Source: Pseudomonadota bacterium
GTDB taxonomy: Bacteria; Pseudomonadota; Gammaproteobacteria; Steroidobacterales; Steroidobacteraceae
Direction: 5' to 3'
Length of the DNA stretch: 64,000 nt
Assembly (NCBI GenBank): GCA_016705325.1
Contig: JADIYJ010000003.1
Span: 62,001-126,000, forward strand
A model generated the notes under the pieces. That model did not search any database. It was not told the origin of the DNA and was given only the letters and a program-made list of their open reading frames with translations. A program made the translations under genes and the position numbers. Shown here one piece after another: positions 24,428 to 33,262 of this stretch (the stretch's first letter is position 1; every line of letters starts with the position of its first letter).

Positions 24428-26818
24428 TCACCCCCGCTCGCTCTCGCCAGGGATACCAGCGACCAGCCTCAATCGTTGATCGACGCCGATCCATGCGCCC
24501 GAGGCCTGCCGACGCCAGGTGAAGTCGACGGCCTGCCCGGCGCACAAGCGCGCGGTGGGCAGTTGCGCGACGTGCAGGCCCAGGCCCTGCACCGGCCGGG
24601 TGAGCACGTCGGCAGTGTCGCGCCATCCGTCCACACCCCAGTGAACCAGGGCCGGCTCGTGCAGGCACACCAGCGTGTCGACACCGGCGCGGCCGCGCGA
24701 CATCGGGGCGTGCTCGAGCCAGAGCGCGACGCGCGGTGTCGGCCGTCGCCCGCGATAGCGTTCCCATACCGAGGCCGGGCAGTCGCAGGGCCGCGTGCCG
24801 TGGCACGACAGCGCCAGCTTGACGAACTCGGCGTGGGCCCACGCGAGCGGCATCGCGGAGCCGGTCGGCCGACCTGGATACAGGTTCCGGGCGGGAATCG
24901 GCGTGTCGTCCCAGACCTGTTCCGGCAGCATGCCGCCGGCGCTCGCCGTTGCCGCCATCGCCCGCAGGTGGGGCAGCGGATCGCGGCCCGCCAACAGTTC
25001 GTAGTGGCCACGCTCGCCGGTCAGCAGCGGCCATGGCCGCCCGCAGCCGCTGCCGTCGAAGGGCGCGCCGTCCTGATGTTCGCCGTAGCCGTCGCCGTTG
25101 TAACGGCGCCAGGCGGGTCCGGCAGGCATGTCGACCCGCAGCAGGGCGTCGATCACGGTAACGGTGTCTCGCACCAGCGGGTCGTCGGCGGCGCGCAGGC
25201 CGAAGCGGACCAGTTGCAGCGCGTCGGTGGACACCTGCTCGTCGGCCGGTGGCGCGGTCTCCTGCAGCCGGTTCTTGATCGGCACACGCCGATGCAGCGC
25301 CTGCAGGTCGGAGAAGACCGCGGAGGGCGCCGTACGGACGTAGTATCCGGCCACCCCGAGGCGGCGCGCGAGCGCAGTGCCGGAGACTGCGGTCAGGTCT
25401 TCGATGCGCGCGTTCCAGTCGTCGGCGAGGGCGAGGGCGAACTCGCGCGCCTCGGCGTCGACGAAGGCGGCGCCCGCGGCGAGCGCGGCGATGCACACGG
25501 CGAGCGTGAACGGATTCACGCCGGCGTCCTCCTCCCAGCGGTCCTGGTCGCTCGCCGGCCCGGTGCGGGCGATGAAGCCCAGCGCCCGCTGCACCATGTC
25601 GCGCACCTCGATGCCGCCGAGCGCGCCACGTTCGGCCAGCAGCGCGGCCAGCAGCACCGGAAAGCCGGCCTCGTCGAGTTGCACGCCCTGCCAGTAGGGC
25701 TTGCCGCCGAGCCATTGGTTCTGGTTCCAGTGGCCGTCGGCGTGCTGCGACGCGATGAGGTAGCGCAGCACGTCGCGCGCCTCGGCCTCCTGTCCGAGCA
25801 CGAGCAGCGCGCCCGCGCACTCGACCAGGTCGCGCGGCCACACCAGGTGGTAGCCGCCGCGCTCGTCGCGGCTGTTGCCCCAGGGCACGCTGAGGCTCGC
25901 CACCATCGCGCCCGGATGGACCTTGTCCTGGTGCACGTGCAGTGCCATCGCCGAGACGGCGAGTTGCGCGCGCAGGTCGGGCTCGAGCAGAGTGCACGAC
26001 GACGACGCCAGTGCCGCGTGCCAGCAGCTCCAGTCGTTGACCTGCTGTTGCCAGGGCGCCTCGAACGGCTGCGCGAGAGCACCAATGGCCAGCGTGGTGG
26101 CTGCCTCGGGGCTCGCGCCGAAGGCGAGTGCGAGCACGCAGCGCTGCGGCAGTTCGCCGGTCAGCGCGACGTTGCCCGGCCCGGCGCAGCCGTATTGCCA
26201 GCGCATCGCGCCGTTGCGGTCGAAGTCCTGCCAGCCGTCGCTCGCTCCGACGTAACCCGCACTGGCGCGGCCCCAGACATCGCGCTGCTCGCCGTCGACC
26301 GCGGCCAGCGCCAGCCATGCCGATGCATCGCCCGGGCCGCCGGCACGCAGCACGCGCCGGCCACCGTGGCAGGCCACTTCGGCGACGTTGCCGTGGCCGG
26401 TCCCGCCGATGTGCGGCGCGAGCAGCGCGTATGGGCGCAGCGTGGCGTCGCCGTCGAGGGTCACCTCGATGAGCAGCACGTCGCGCCGCGGATCGCCGAC
26501 GATGCGCAGCGACAACGTGAAGCGCTCGTGCCTGTGCACGATGCGCAGGGCGGGAATGCCGGGCGCGGGGGTCTCGATGCTGTAGCGGCCCAGGCGCTTG
26601 ACCTCGCACCAGAAGCCGGCGTCGTCGGCGACGATGAAGCCGAGGTCGCGGATCTGCGGCGTGTCGATGCGCGGGAAATAGACCTCGTTGACGATGCCGT
26701 AGCCGATCGTGAACCACAGTCGCGCCGGCCCCAGCGAGCCGCCGACGAAGTCCTTCGCGCTGCTCGCCCAGGTCGGCGCGATGCCCGGGGTTCCAGGGAC
26801 CGTATCGCCGCCGCTCAT
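24428..26818 (-). CDS. GH15 glucoamylase-type glycosidase, cytosolic
   Basis: 796 residues from the ATG at 26818, which overlaps the glucokinase stop (ATGA). An N-terminal beta-sandwich (residues about 1-260: RLWFTIGYGIVNEVYFPRID) precedes the (alpha/alpha)6 catalytic domain. The substrate loop is YHLVWPRDLVECAGAL, the general-acid region RWEEDAGVNPFTLAV and the general-base region LPEQVWDD. A C-terminal beta domain follows. There is no signal peptide, so it should release glucose from internal maltodextrin or glycogen. It is the last gene of an operon that then phosphorylates and oxidises glucose. Confidence 0.88.
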   Translation of the reverse strand: MSGGDTVPGTPGIAPTWASSAKDFVGGSLGPARLWFTIGYGIVNEVYFPRIDTPQIRDLGFIVADDAGFWCEVKRLGRYSIETPAPGIPALRIVHRHERFTLSLRIVGDPRRDVLLIEVTLDGDATLRPYALLAPHIGGTGHGNVAEVACHGGRRVLRAGGPGDASAWLALAAVDGEQRDVWGRASAGYVGASDGWQDFDRNGAMRWQYGCAGPGNVALTGELPQRCVLALAFGASPEAATTLAIGALAQPFEAPWQQQVNDWSCWHAALASSSCTLLEPDLRAQLAVSAMALHVHQDKVHPGAMVASLSVPWGNSRDERGGYHLVWPRDLVECAGALLVLGQEAEARDVLRYLIASQHADGHWNQNQWLGGKPYWQGVQLDEAGFPVLLAALLAERGALGGIEVRDMVQRALGFIARTGPASDQDRWEEDAGVNPFTLAVCIAALAAGAAFVDAEAREFALALADDWNARIEDLTAVSGTALARRLGVAGYYVRTAPSAVFSDLQALHRRVPIKNRLQETAPPADEQVSTDALQLVRFGLRAADDPLVRDTVTVIDALLRVDMPAGPAWRRYNGDGYGEHQDGAPFDGSGCGRPWPLLTGERGHYELLAGRDPLPHLRAMAATASAGGMLPEQVWDDTPIPARNLYPGRPTGSAMPLAWAHAEFVKLALSCHGTRPCDCPASVWERYRGRRPTPRVALWLEHAPMSRGRAGVDTLVCLHEPALVHWGVDGWRDTADVLTRPVQGLGLHVAQLPTARLCAGQAVDFTWRRQASGAWIGVDQRLRLVAGIPGESERG

Positions 26819-27522
26819 TTCCTTCGCCCCGCGCGCGTCGCGCCCGCGGGGCTGCGCGGCGCTCGCACGCCGGCCTCGTCCCACAGGCGGAAGCCGCCGA
26901 GGAAGGCGTTGCCGTTGTCGCCCCGGCGCGCGTACTCGGGCAGCGCCTTCATGCGACGCACGTTGCCGCCGCCCAGCACCACGTAGTCGGGGGCGAGCGC
27001 GGCGTTCAGTTCCTCGATCACGTCGAACACCGCCTTACGCCACTTCTTCCTGCCGAGCCGCTCGAGGCCGTGCGCGCCGACATAGTCTTCGTAGCTGCGA
27101 CCCTTGCGGTAGGGCAGGTGCGCCAGCTCCATCGCTTCGAGCTTGCCGTCGACGATCAGCGCGGAGCCGAGCCCCGTGCCCAGGCCGAGGAACAGCATTC
27201 GACCCCCTTGGTAGCTGCCGAGCGCCTGCATCGCCGCGTCGTTGACCACCTTGACTGGCCGCCCGAAGGCGCGGCTGTAGTCGAAGCCAACCCAGCCTGC
27301 GCCGAGGTTGTGCGGCTCGCGCAGCGGCGCGCCGTGCAGCACCGGCCCCGGATAGCCGATCGACACGGCCTGGTAGCGCCAGTCGCGGGTCAGCGCGAGC
27401 ACGCCCTTGACCATTGCCGCGGCCGTCAGCGCCGGCCCCGAGACGAAGGCGCGCGGCTCCGATTGGCCGCTGGCGAGGCACTTCACGTGACTGCCACCGA
27501 CGTCGATGGCCAGGACTTTCAT
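26815..27522 (-). CDS. ROK glucokinase, polyphosphate-glucokinase-like
   Basis: 235 residues; AGGAGG five bases upstream supports the ATG at 27522. The ROK phosphate loop LAIDVGGSHVKC is at residues 4-15, followed by GYPGPVLHG, VVNDAAMQALG and GLGTGLGSALIVDG. The short length and GGSHVK variant resemble polyphosphate glucokinase (PPGK). Whether ATP or polyphosphate is the donor cannot be settled by eye. It overlaps pgl by four bases and glucoamylase by four, fixing its role as the step from free glucose to glucose-6-phosphate. Confidence 0.85.
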   Translation of the reverse strand: MKVLAIDVGGSHVKCLASGQSEPRAFVSGPALTAAAMVKGVLALTRDWRYQAVSIGYPGPVLHGAPLREPHNLGAGWVGFDYSRAFGRPVKVVNDAAMQALGSYQGGRMLFLGLGTGLGSALIVDGKLEAMELAHLPYRKGRSYEDYVGAHGLERLGRKKWRKAVFDVIEELNAALAPDYVVLGGGNVRRMKALPEYARRGDNGNAFLGGFRLWDEAGVRAPRSPAGATRAGRRK

Positions 27523-28232
27523 TGCGCCTCCTGCGTGTCCGGTTCTCCCAGTCGGGCCGCCGCTGCGTCGATCACGACCCAGGCACGATCGCGCGACACC
27601 CTCCCGGCGGGAAGGGTGGGATCGCCGCCGACGAGCCGCGCCAGCACTTCGGCTTTGTCGCCGCCGCACACCAGCCACAGAACGCAGCGCGCGTGAGCCA
27701 GCGTCGGCAGGGTGAGCGTCATGCGGCGATGGCCGTGGTGCTCTGCGGCCGCGGCGACCCAGGCATCGTCGACGTCGAGCGCGGCATCGCCCGCGAACAG
27801 CGATGCCGTGTGGCCGTCGGCGCCGAGGCCGAGATGGATCAGATCGAGCACCGGCGGCGCGCCGGCGGCCGCCCTCAGGGTTCGGGCGTAGTCGGCCGCG
27901 GCGGCGGCGAGATCGGCCGCTTCGGCGCGCATCGGGTGCGTCTGCCGGGCTGGCAGCGCGAGCGGGCCGAGCAGCAACCGCTCGATGTGGCTCCAGTTGC
28001 GCGCCGCGCTTGTGGGTGGCACGGCCCGCTCGTCGGCCTGGAACAGCTCGACGCGCTCCCACGGCAGTACTTGCCGAGCGAGAGCCTCGTACAAGGGCAA
28101 CGGCGTTTCGCCGCCGCTCAACGCCAGCAGGAAATGGCCGCGTTCGCGCACCGCCTCACGCGCGCGCTCGGCGATGAACGCTGCCGCCCGGTGCGCGGCG
28201 GTCGCCGCATCGGGCAGCTTTTCGATGCGCAT
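27519..28232 (-). CDS. pgl: 6-phosphogluconolactonase
   Basis: 237 residues of the DevB/NagB-like type: FLLALSGGETPLPLYEAL, RVELFQADERAVPPTSAARN and LIHLGLGADGHTASLFAG carry the active-site residues. It hydrolyses 6-phosphogluconolactone, the step between Zwf and Gnd of the oxidative pentose phosphate pathway, both encoded directly upstream. It begins three bases after the zwf stop and overlaps the glucokinase start by four bases. Confidence 0.93.
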   Translation of the reverse strand: MRIEKLPDAATAAHRAAAFIAERAREAVRERGHFLLALSGGETPLPLYEALARQVLPWERVELFQADERAVPPTSAARNWSHIERLLLGPLALPARQTHPMRAEAADLAAAAADYARTLRAAAGAPPVLDLIHLGLGADGHTASLFAGDAALDVDDAWVAAAAEHHGHRRMTLTLPTLAHARCVLWLVCGGDKAEVLARLVGGDPTLPAGRVSRDRAWVVIDAAAARLGEPDTQEAQ

Positions 28233-28235
28233 CGT

Positions 28236-29615
28236 TCAGGCCTGCGCCGGACGATGCCAGCCGCCGCAGGATGCGGCCAGCGCGTCGGCCTCCTGCGGCC
28301 CCCAGCTGCCCTGGCGATACGGGTGCACCGCCAGCGGCAGCTTCAGGACTGGATCGACGACACGCCACGCGGCCTCGACGCCATCCTCGCGCGCGAAGAG
28401 CGTCGGGTCGCCTTTCAAGGCGTCGCCGATCAGCCGCTCGTAGGCGCTCATCTCCGGTCCGCGGTCGTTGCACACATACAACTCGACCGGTTCGCCGGCC
28501 ATCGCCGCGCCAGCGTGCTTGGTGGAGGCGCCGATCGCAATGGCGACGCGGTCGGGGCCGAGGCGGAAGCGGAAGTAGTTGGCGCCGGCCGCCGCCGCTG
28601 CGCCGAAGACCCGCTGCGGCGGATGCTTGAGCTGCACGAGGACCTCGGTGGCCGTCGCCGTCAGCCGCTTGCCGGCGCGAATGTAGATCGGCACATCCGC
28701 CCAGCGCCACGAATCGAGGTGCAGCCGCATCGCGGCGAAGGTCTCGACCTGCGAGGCGGAATCGACGCCGTCCTCGGCGCGATAGCCGTCGTACTGGCCG
28801 CGCACCAGATCTTCGGCAGCGAGCGGGCGGATGGCGCGGAACACCTTGATTTTCTCGTCGCGCAGCGCCTCGGCGCCGGCGCCCACCGGCGGCTCCATCG
28901 CCAGGTGCGCAAGCACCTGCAGCATGTGGTTCTGCACCACGTCGCGCAAGGCGCCCACTTCCTCGTAGAAGCGGCCGCGCCCCTGCACGCCGATCTCCTC
29001 CGCCATGGTGATCTGGATGCTGCTCACGTAGTTGCGGTTCCACACCGGTTCGAGGAACGCGTTGGCGAAGCGGAAGTACAGCAGGTTCTGCACCGCCTCC
29101 TTGCCCAGGTAGTGGTCGATGCGAAAGACCGAGGCTTCGGCAAAGGTGCGATGCAGCGCCCGGTTCAGCGCCTGCGCCGAGGCGAGGTCGCGACCGAAGG
29201 GTTTCTCGACCACCACGCGCGCGCCCTCGGCGCTGCCCGACTCGCCGATGCCGTCGACCACCAAAGGGAACAGGCTCGGCGGCACCGCCAGGTAGTGCAG
29301 CGGATGCCGCGCCCCGCCGAGCGCCGCGCGCAGGCGCTGGTGGGTCGTGGCCTCGCGGTAGTCGCCGTCGACGTAGCGCAGCAGAGCCAGCAGCCGCTCG
29401 GCGGCGTCGTCGCCGCCACCGCCGTGCTGCCGCAGGCTGGCACGCACACGCTGGCGCAACTGCTCGAGTGCCAGACCCGAACTGGCGACACCGATCACCG
29501 GCACGTCCAGGCTGCCGCTGCGGATCAACGCCTGCAGCGCCGGGAAGATCTTGCGGCAGGCGAGGTCTCCGGTGGCGCCGAACAGCACCAGCGCGTCGCT
29601 GGCCGGCGCGCTCAC
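28236..29615 (-). CDS. zwf: Glucose-6-phosphate 1-dehydrogenase
   Basis: 459 residues. The NADP-binding GATGDLACRKIFPAL is at the N-terminus and the substrate/catalytic motif RIDHYLGKEAVQNLL near residue 170 contains the catalytic His-Asp-His-Lys set. RAGKRLTATATEV is conserved later. It makes NADPH and 6-phosphogluconolactone. Its start overlaps the gnd stop by four bases. It is slightly shorter than the E. coli enzyme (491) but complete. Confidence 0.95.
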   Translation of the reverse strand: MSAPASDALVLFGATGDLACRKIFPALQALIRSGSLDVPVIGVASSGLALEQLRQRVRASLRQHGGGGDDAAERLLALLRYVDGDYREATTHQRLRAALGGARHPLHYLAVPPSLFPLVVDGIGESGSAEGARVVVEKPFGRDLASAQALNRALHRTFAEASVFRIDHYLGKEAVQNLLYFRFANAFLEPVWNRNYVSSIQITMAEEIGVQGRGRFYEEVGALRDVVQNHMLQVLAHLAMEPPVGAGAEALRDEKIKVFRAIRPLAAEDLVRGQYDGYRAEDGVDSASQVETFAAMRLHLDSWRWADVPIYIRAGKRLTATATEVLVQLKHPPQRVFGAAAAAGANYFRFRLGPDRVAIAIGASTKHAGAAMAGEPVELYVCNDRGPEMSAYERLIGDALKGDPTLFAREDGVEAAWRVVDPVLKLPLAVHPYRQGSWGPQEADALAASCGGWHRPAQA

Positions 29616-30625
29616 GGCTTGCGTTCCTCATGGCCGCCGAACTCGCGGCGCATCGCCGAGAGTATCCGGTTGGCGAAGTCGCCTTGCCCGCGCGAGCCGA
29701 AGCGCGCGAACAGCGCCGTGGCCAGCACCGGCGCCGGCACGCCGACATCGATGGCGGCTTGCAGCGTCCACCGGCCTTCGCCCGAATCGGCCACGCGGCC
29801 TCGCACTTCCTGCAATTCGGGATCCTGCAGCAGCGCGTGCGCGGTGAGGTCGAGAAGCCAGGACCGCAGCACGCTGCCGCGACGCCACAGTTCGGCGATC
29901 TCGGCCAGGTCGAACTCGTAGCGATAGGCCTCGGGATGCGCGAGCGGCGCGGTTTCGGCGTCGGCGGCCTGCGGGCCAGTGCCGATGCCCGCATGGCGCA
30001 GGATGTCAAACCCCTCGGCATAGGCGGCCATCAGGCCGTATTCGATGCCGTTGTGGACCATCTTCACGAAGTGGCCGGCGCCGCTCGGGCCGCAGTGCAG
30101 CCAGCCGCGCTCCGCGCCGGCGCCGTGCGCCTCGCGGCCCGCAGTGGGAGGCGCGGCATCGGCACCCGGCGCCAGCGCCGCGAAGACCGGCTCCAGCCGC
30201 TGCACCGCGGCGGCCTCGCCGCCGATCATCAGACAGTAGCCGTTGGCCAGGCCCCAGACACCGCCGCTGGTGCCGACGTCGACGTAGTGCAGGCGGCGCT
30301 GCGTCAGCGCCGCAGCGCGGCGCAGGTCGTCGCGATAGTGCGAGTTGCCGCCGTCGACGACGATGTCGCCGGGCTGCAGGTGGGGCACGAGCGCCTCGAT
30401 GGTGCTGTCGACCGCCGCAGCAGGCAGCATCAGCCAGACCGCGCGCGGCGGCTCAAGTGCCCGTGCCAGGTCGGCGAGCGAGGCGGCGCCGCGAGCGCCT
30501 GCCGCAGCGAGCCCCTGGACCGCTTCGGGGTGGATGTCGTAGGCCACGCAGGCTTGCCCTGCAGCGAGCATTCGCCGCGCCATGTTGGAACCCATGCGAC
30601 CCAGTCCCACCATGCCGATCTGCAT
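29612..30625 (-). CDS. gnd: 6-phosphogluconate dehydrogenase, decarboxylating
   Basis: 337 residues from the ATG at 30625, where the Rossmann motif MQIGMVGLGRMGSNMAR begins; a longer open frame upstream has no protein character. Substrate-binding GTSGGVWGLANGYCLMIGG and catalytic KMVHNGIEYGLMAAYAEG are present. The length fits the short (YqeC/GndA-type, often NAD-preferring) class rather than the 470-residue class. It is the first gene of the gnd-zwf-pgl-glucokinase-glucoamylase operon. Confidence 0.92.
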   Translation of the reverse strand: MQIGMVGLGRMGSNMARRMLAAGQACVAYDIHPEAVQGLAAAGARGAASLADLARALEPPRAVWLMLPAAAVDSTIEALVPHLQPGDIVVDGGNSHYRDDLRRAAALTQRRLHYVDVGTSGGVWGLANGYCLMIGGEAAAVQRLEPVFAALAPGADAAPPTAGREAHGAGAERGWLHCGPSGAGHFVKMVHNGIEYGLMAAYAEGFDILRHAGIGTGPQAADAETAPLAHPEAYRYEFDLAEIAELWRRGSVLRSWLLDLTAHALLQDPELQEVRGRVADSGEGRWTLQAAIDVGVPAPVLATALFARFGSRGQGDFANRILSAMRREFGGHEERKP

Positions 30626-31008
30626 GTCGTTCTCCCCGCACTTGCAACGTGCCGCAACGCAGCGGTCGAATGACGGCCGGCAACACCGATGCGCAGCCAT
30701 TATCGACCCGCGATCGCAGAAAGGTCAGCCGGCGCGCGCGGAAACCCGCGCCGACAACGCCCGAGGTTCGATGGGTGCGGGAGACGCTGAATCTTCCGCA
30801 TCCGTCGAGAACCGGTGCTCCTTGAGCAGGCCTTTGTGCCATCAATCCCGTCCTATCGGCACCAGGTAAACGCAGCCGGTAGGCCTGGGCTCACTATAAC
30901 GCCCGTTACGCGAATCGACTGGGCCTGGAAGGTGGTTTGCATTTGAACTCAGCCGTCCCGACTGTGCGTCGGGCCTGCCGCGCGCCGGCAGGGATACTTC
31001 GTTGCCGA
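30626..31008. other. Intergenic region between gnd and the Phd/PIN pair
   Basis: 383 bp between divergent transcription units with no supported gene. It must hold the gnd promoter and upstream sequence of the toxin-antitoxin operon. I see no convincing -35/-10 pair for gnd, no tRNA and no repeat. GC-rich inverted repeats such as GCCTGCCGCGCGCCGGCAGG at 30974-30993 are present and may be a terminator-like hairpin. Confidence 0.35.
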
Positions 31009-31028
31009 TGTAGCTACACGTGGCTACA
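31009..31028. promoter_or_regulatory. Palindromic operator of the Phd/PIN operon
   Basis: TGTAGCTACA is a perfect 10-bp palindrome (31009-31018), followed two bases later by a partial copy TGGCTACA (31021-31028). TACAAT at 31025-31030 may be the -10 box. It lies 10-30 bp before the antitoxin start, the usual place for Phd/YefM autorepression. Confidence 0.55.
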
Positions 31029-31037
31029 ATGCGCTGC

Positions 31038-31337
31038 ATGCAAACGGTCGGCGTCCGTGAACTCAAGAACAAGCTGAGCGAATACCTTCGTCGCGTGCGG
31101 CTGGGAGAGCGCGTTCTGGTCACCGATCGGGGAGAAGTCGTGGCTGAGTTCCTGCCACCCGGGCAAGGACAGGTCGATCCGGCGTTACCCGTTGGACTTC
31201 AGGCTTTGAACAAGAGGGGCCTCCTGACCCTGGGCGCTTCGGCTGCAACGGAGCTGTATCCAGCGCTGTCGCGCAAGCAGGGCGAGCGTCGGCGGAGTGC
31301 CGCCCAGTTACTCGACGAGGAGCGTGGCTCGCGGTGA
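31038..31337 (+). CDS. Phd/YefM-type antitoxin
   Basis: 99 residues from the ATG at 31038; two earlier in-frame starts lie inside the operator and are less likely. VGVRELKNKLSEYLRRVRLGE then VLVTDRGEVVAEF is the Phd/YefM DNA-binding fold. The C-terminal 45 residues are a toxin-binding extension. It overlaps the PIN-toxin start (GTGA). Regulation through the palindrome immediately upstream is likely. Confidence 0.88.
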   Translation: MQTVGVRELKNKLSEYLRRVRLGERVLVTDRGEVVAEFLPPGQGQVDPALPVGLQALNKRGLLTLGASAATELYPALSRKQGERRRSAAQLLDEERGSR

Positions 31338-31759
31338 GCCTCTACGCGGAGTCGAGCGCGGTGCTGGCATGGCTCCTGGATGAGCCGACCGCACCGTCGG
31401 TGCGCCGCCTGCTCCGCGAGGCCGAAGTCATCGTTGCCTCGGACCTCACGCTGATCGAGTGTGACCGCGTATTGCTGAGGGCGGTGGCGCTCGAGGAACT
31501 GACGGAGGCAGAAGCCGCCGACCGTCGAGCACACCTCGTCTCCGCTGCTGCTCATTGGCAGGTCCTGCGAACCGCGGGCGAGATAGTTGATCGTGCGCGT
31601 CAGCCGTTTCCCGGCGACTCGATCCGAACACTCGATGCCATCCACCTCGCATCGCTTCTTGTTGCACGTTCCGCGGTCGTCGGTCTGCGGTTGCTGAGCC
31701 TCGACGAGCGCGTGCGCCAAGCTGCCAAAGGGCTGGGTGTCGCAGTCGAGCCTGCCTGA
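31334..31759 (+). CDS. PIN-domain toxin paired with Phd-type antitoxin
   Basis: 141 residues from a GTG overlapping the antitoxin stop. YAESSAVLAWLLDEP (acidic residue at Glu5 in place of the usual Asp) and LTLIECDRVLLRA are present, as are the acidic motif RTLDAIHLASLLVA near residue 97 and the ending LSLDERVRQAA. It is a VapC-like ribonuclease fold of the SYAESSA subclass, which commonly pairs with Phd-type antitoxins. It appears complete. Confidence 0.85.
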   Translation: MSLYAESSAVLAWLLDEPTAPSVRRLLREAEVIVASDLTLIECDRVLLRAVALEELTEAEAADRRAHLVSAAAHWQVLRTAGEIVDRARQPFPGDSIRTLDAIHLASLLVARSAVVGLRLLSLDERVRQAAKGLGVAVEPA

Positions 31760-32095
31760 GAAAGGCAGCCGTGAACCAGCGAGCAAGTCGACCGCCGCGC
31801 GACGTCGCGAATGGACTGCGTCGTTCCGTGTCTATGTAAACGTCATGCCGAGCTTTCAAGATCTATCGACATCGACAACCGGATGCATGAATTGCAGCGA
31901 CGAAGAAATCCGCTTTGGGCGTGTCCTTCCACCAAATCTGAAATTCTCTCGCCAGCCGAAATAGATCCGGGCGCTTCAAGCGGTATCGCCCCACCGCCAC
32001 TTCGCAACGCCCGCTTCCCGGCGTTCCGCCTCGACACAAACCCCAGGCGATGGTTCTATCCCACTCCGACCAGATCACCCGCGGAGAGGGCATCC
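31760..32095. other. Intergenic region before the SnoaL-like gene
   Basis: 336 bp without a supportable gene. Base composition is a little lower in GC than the surroundings. GGAGAGGG at 32082-32089 is the ribosome binding site of the downstream gene. No repeat or RNA structure stands out. Confidence 0.35.
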
Positions 32096-32542
32096 ATGAA
32101 CGATATCGAACGGTTGCTGGCGATCGAGGAGATCAAGCGGCTCAAGGCCCGGTACTTCTACGCCTTCGATCATAAGGACTGGACCATGTGGCGCGAGCAG
32201 GTCTTCGCGCCCGATGGCCGGCTGGAAGTGCCGGAGATGGACTTCGTGGTCGAAGGGATCGACACGATGATCCCGTGGCTCATCAAGCAGGCGGCGGATC
32301 AGGTTTCGGTCCATCACGGCCACACCCCCGATATCGAGATTCTCTCCGACACCACCGCCAGGGGCCTCTGGGCGATGGAGGACCGGCTCTACCGGTCGAA
32401 GGAGCATCCGCTGCACGGTGATGTCTCCTATCTCCACGGGTTCGGGCATTACCATGAAACCTATGTAAAGCTCGATCGCGGCTGGCGCATCCAGTCGACC
32501 CGGCTGACCCGGCTGCGGCTGGAAGCGGTGCGGATCGCGTGA
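32096..32542 (+). CDS. SnoaL-like (NTF2-fold) protein
   Basis: 148 residues from the ATG at 32096 with GGAGAGGG seven bases upstream. The opening IERLLAIEEIKRLKARYFYAFDHKDW is typical of the SnoaL_4 group, with a later HHGHTPDIEILSDTTARGLWAMED strand pair. Members are small cone-shaped isomerases, hydrolases or dehydratases acting on polyketides or steroids. The conserved Tyr/Asp/His pocket residues are there, but the substrate cannot be inferred. No catabolic operon surrounds it. Confidence 0.78.
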   Translation: MNDIERLLAIEEIKRLKARYFYAFDHKDWTMWREQVFAPDGRLEVPEMDFVVEGIDTMIPWLIKQAADQVSVHHGHTPDIEILSDTTARGLWAMEDRLYRSKEHPLHGDVSYLHGFGHYHETYVKLDRGWRIQSTRLTRLRLEAVRIA

Positions 32543-32675
32543 GGCAGGCGGCACGGAAGCAGTCGACGCGCGAGAGCTGTACCAGGACGCGTCGGTATCC
32601 GGCATGATCGTGCCAGGCGCTCTCGAGAACCGTGGCGGCACGCACGTGTTCAATCAACCACGACGGAATCCAACC

Positions 32676-33210
32676 ATGCTGAACGGCTTCAGGACGATCG
32701 CACTGTGTGTGGCCGCAGTGGCCGCGCTGTCCGGTGGCTGCAGCAGGAACGACGCGGTGCAGTACGCGTACGTAATCGACAGGAACTCCGGGCAATGGAA
32801 GGCGCCATACAACGAGATCTCGAACGAGCATCGGGTCTTCACCTACGCGGACACCAGCGTCGTGACGCCGAACAGCGACACTCCTTATTCGATGGGGTGG
32901 CTGGACCTGCGCTGTCAGGGCGAGACCCCGCCGGGCATCGACCAGGTGTTCCGTGCCACCACCGATTTCTCGCTTGCAATGCTTTCGCACGCAGCTGTTT
33001 GACGCGAACGACATGGATAACGCGGTGAAAGTGCAGTCGGGCTACAAGGTGCCGCCGCTGTCGGCCTTCCTGCAGCAACCAGCACCGCCCGCGCCGGACG
33101 GGCCGGTCTACATGGTGATGCGCCTGTACTGGCCGACGGACACGCCGCCGTCGGTGCTGCCGCCGGGCGAGGGCACCTGGAGCCCGCCACCCGTCGTACT
33201 GGTGAATTGA
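32676..33210 (+). pseudogene. DUF1254/DUF1214 gene reduced by deletion and frameshift
   Basis: The first frame (ATG at 32676) encodes a lipoprotein-type signal (LSGGC) and the DUF1254 start, VTPNSDTPYSMGWLDLR. It stops at 33002. A second frame (about 32985-33210) encodes the DUF1214 C-terminus, GPVYMVMRLYWPTDTPP and GTWSPPPVV. Normal proteins are about 450 residues, so most of the middle is deleted and the ends are out of frame. The product would be non-functional. Confidence 0.75.
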
Positions 33211-33262
33211 TCAACCCCCAGCGTCGACCTGGGAACCACGGCCTGCGCCACAGAAGATCCGG

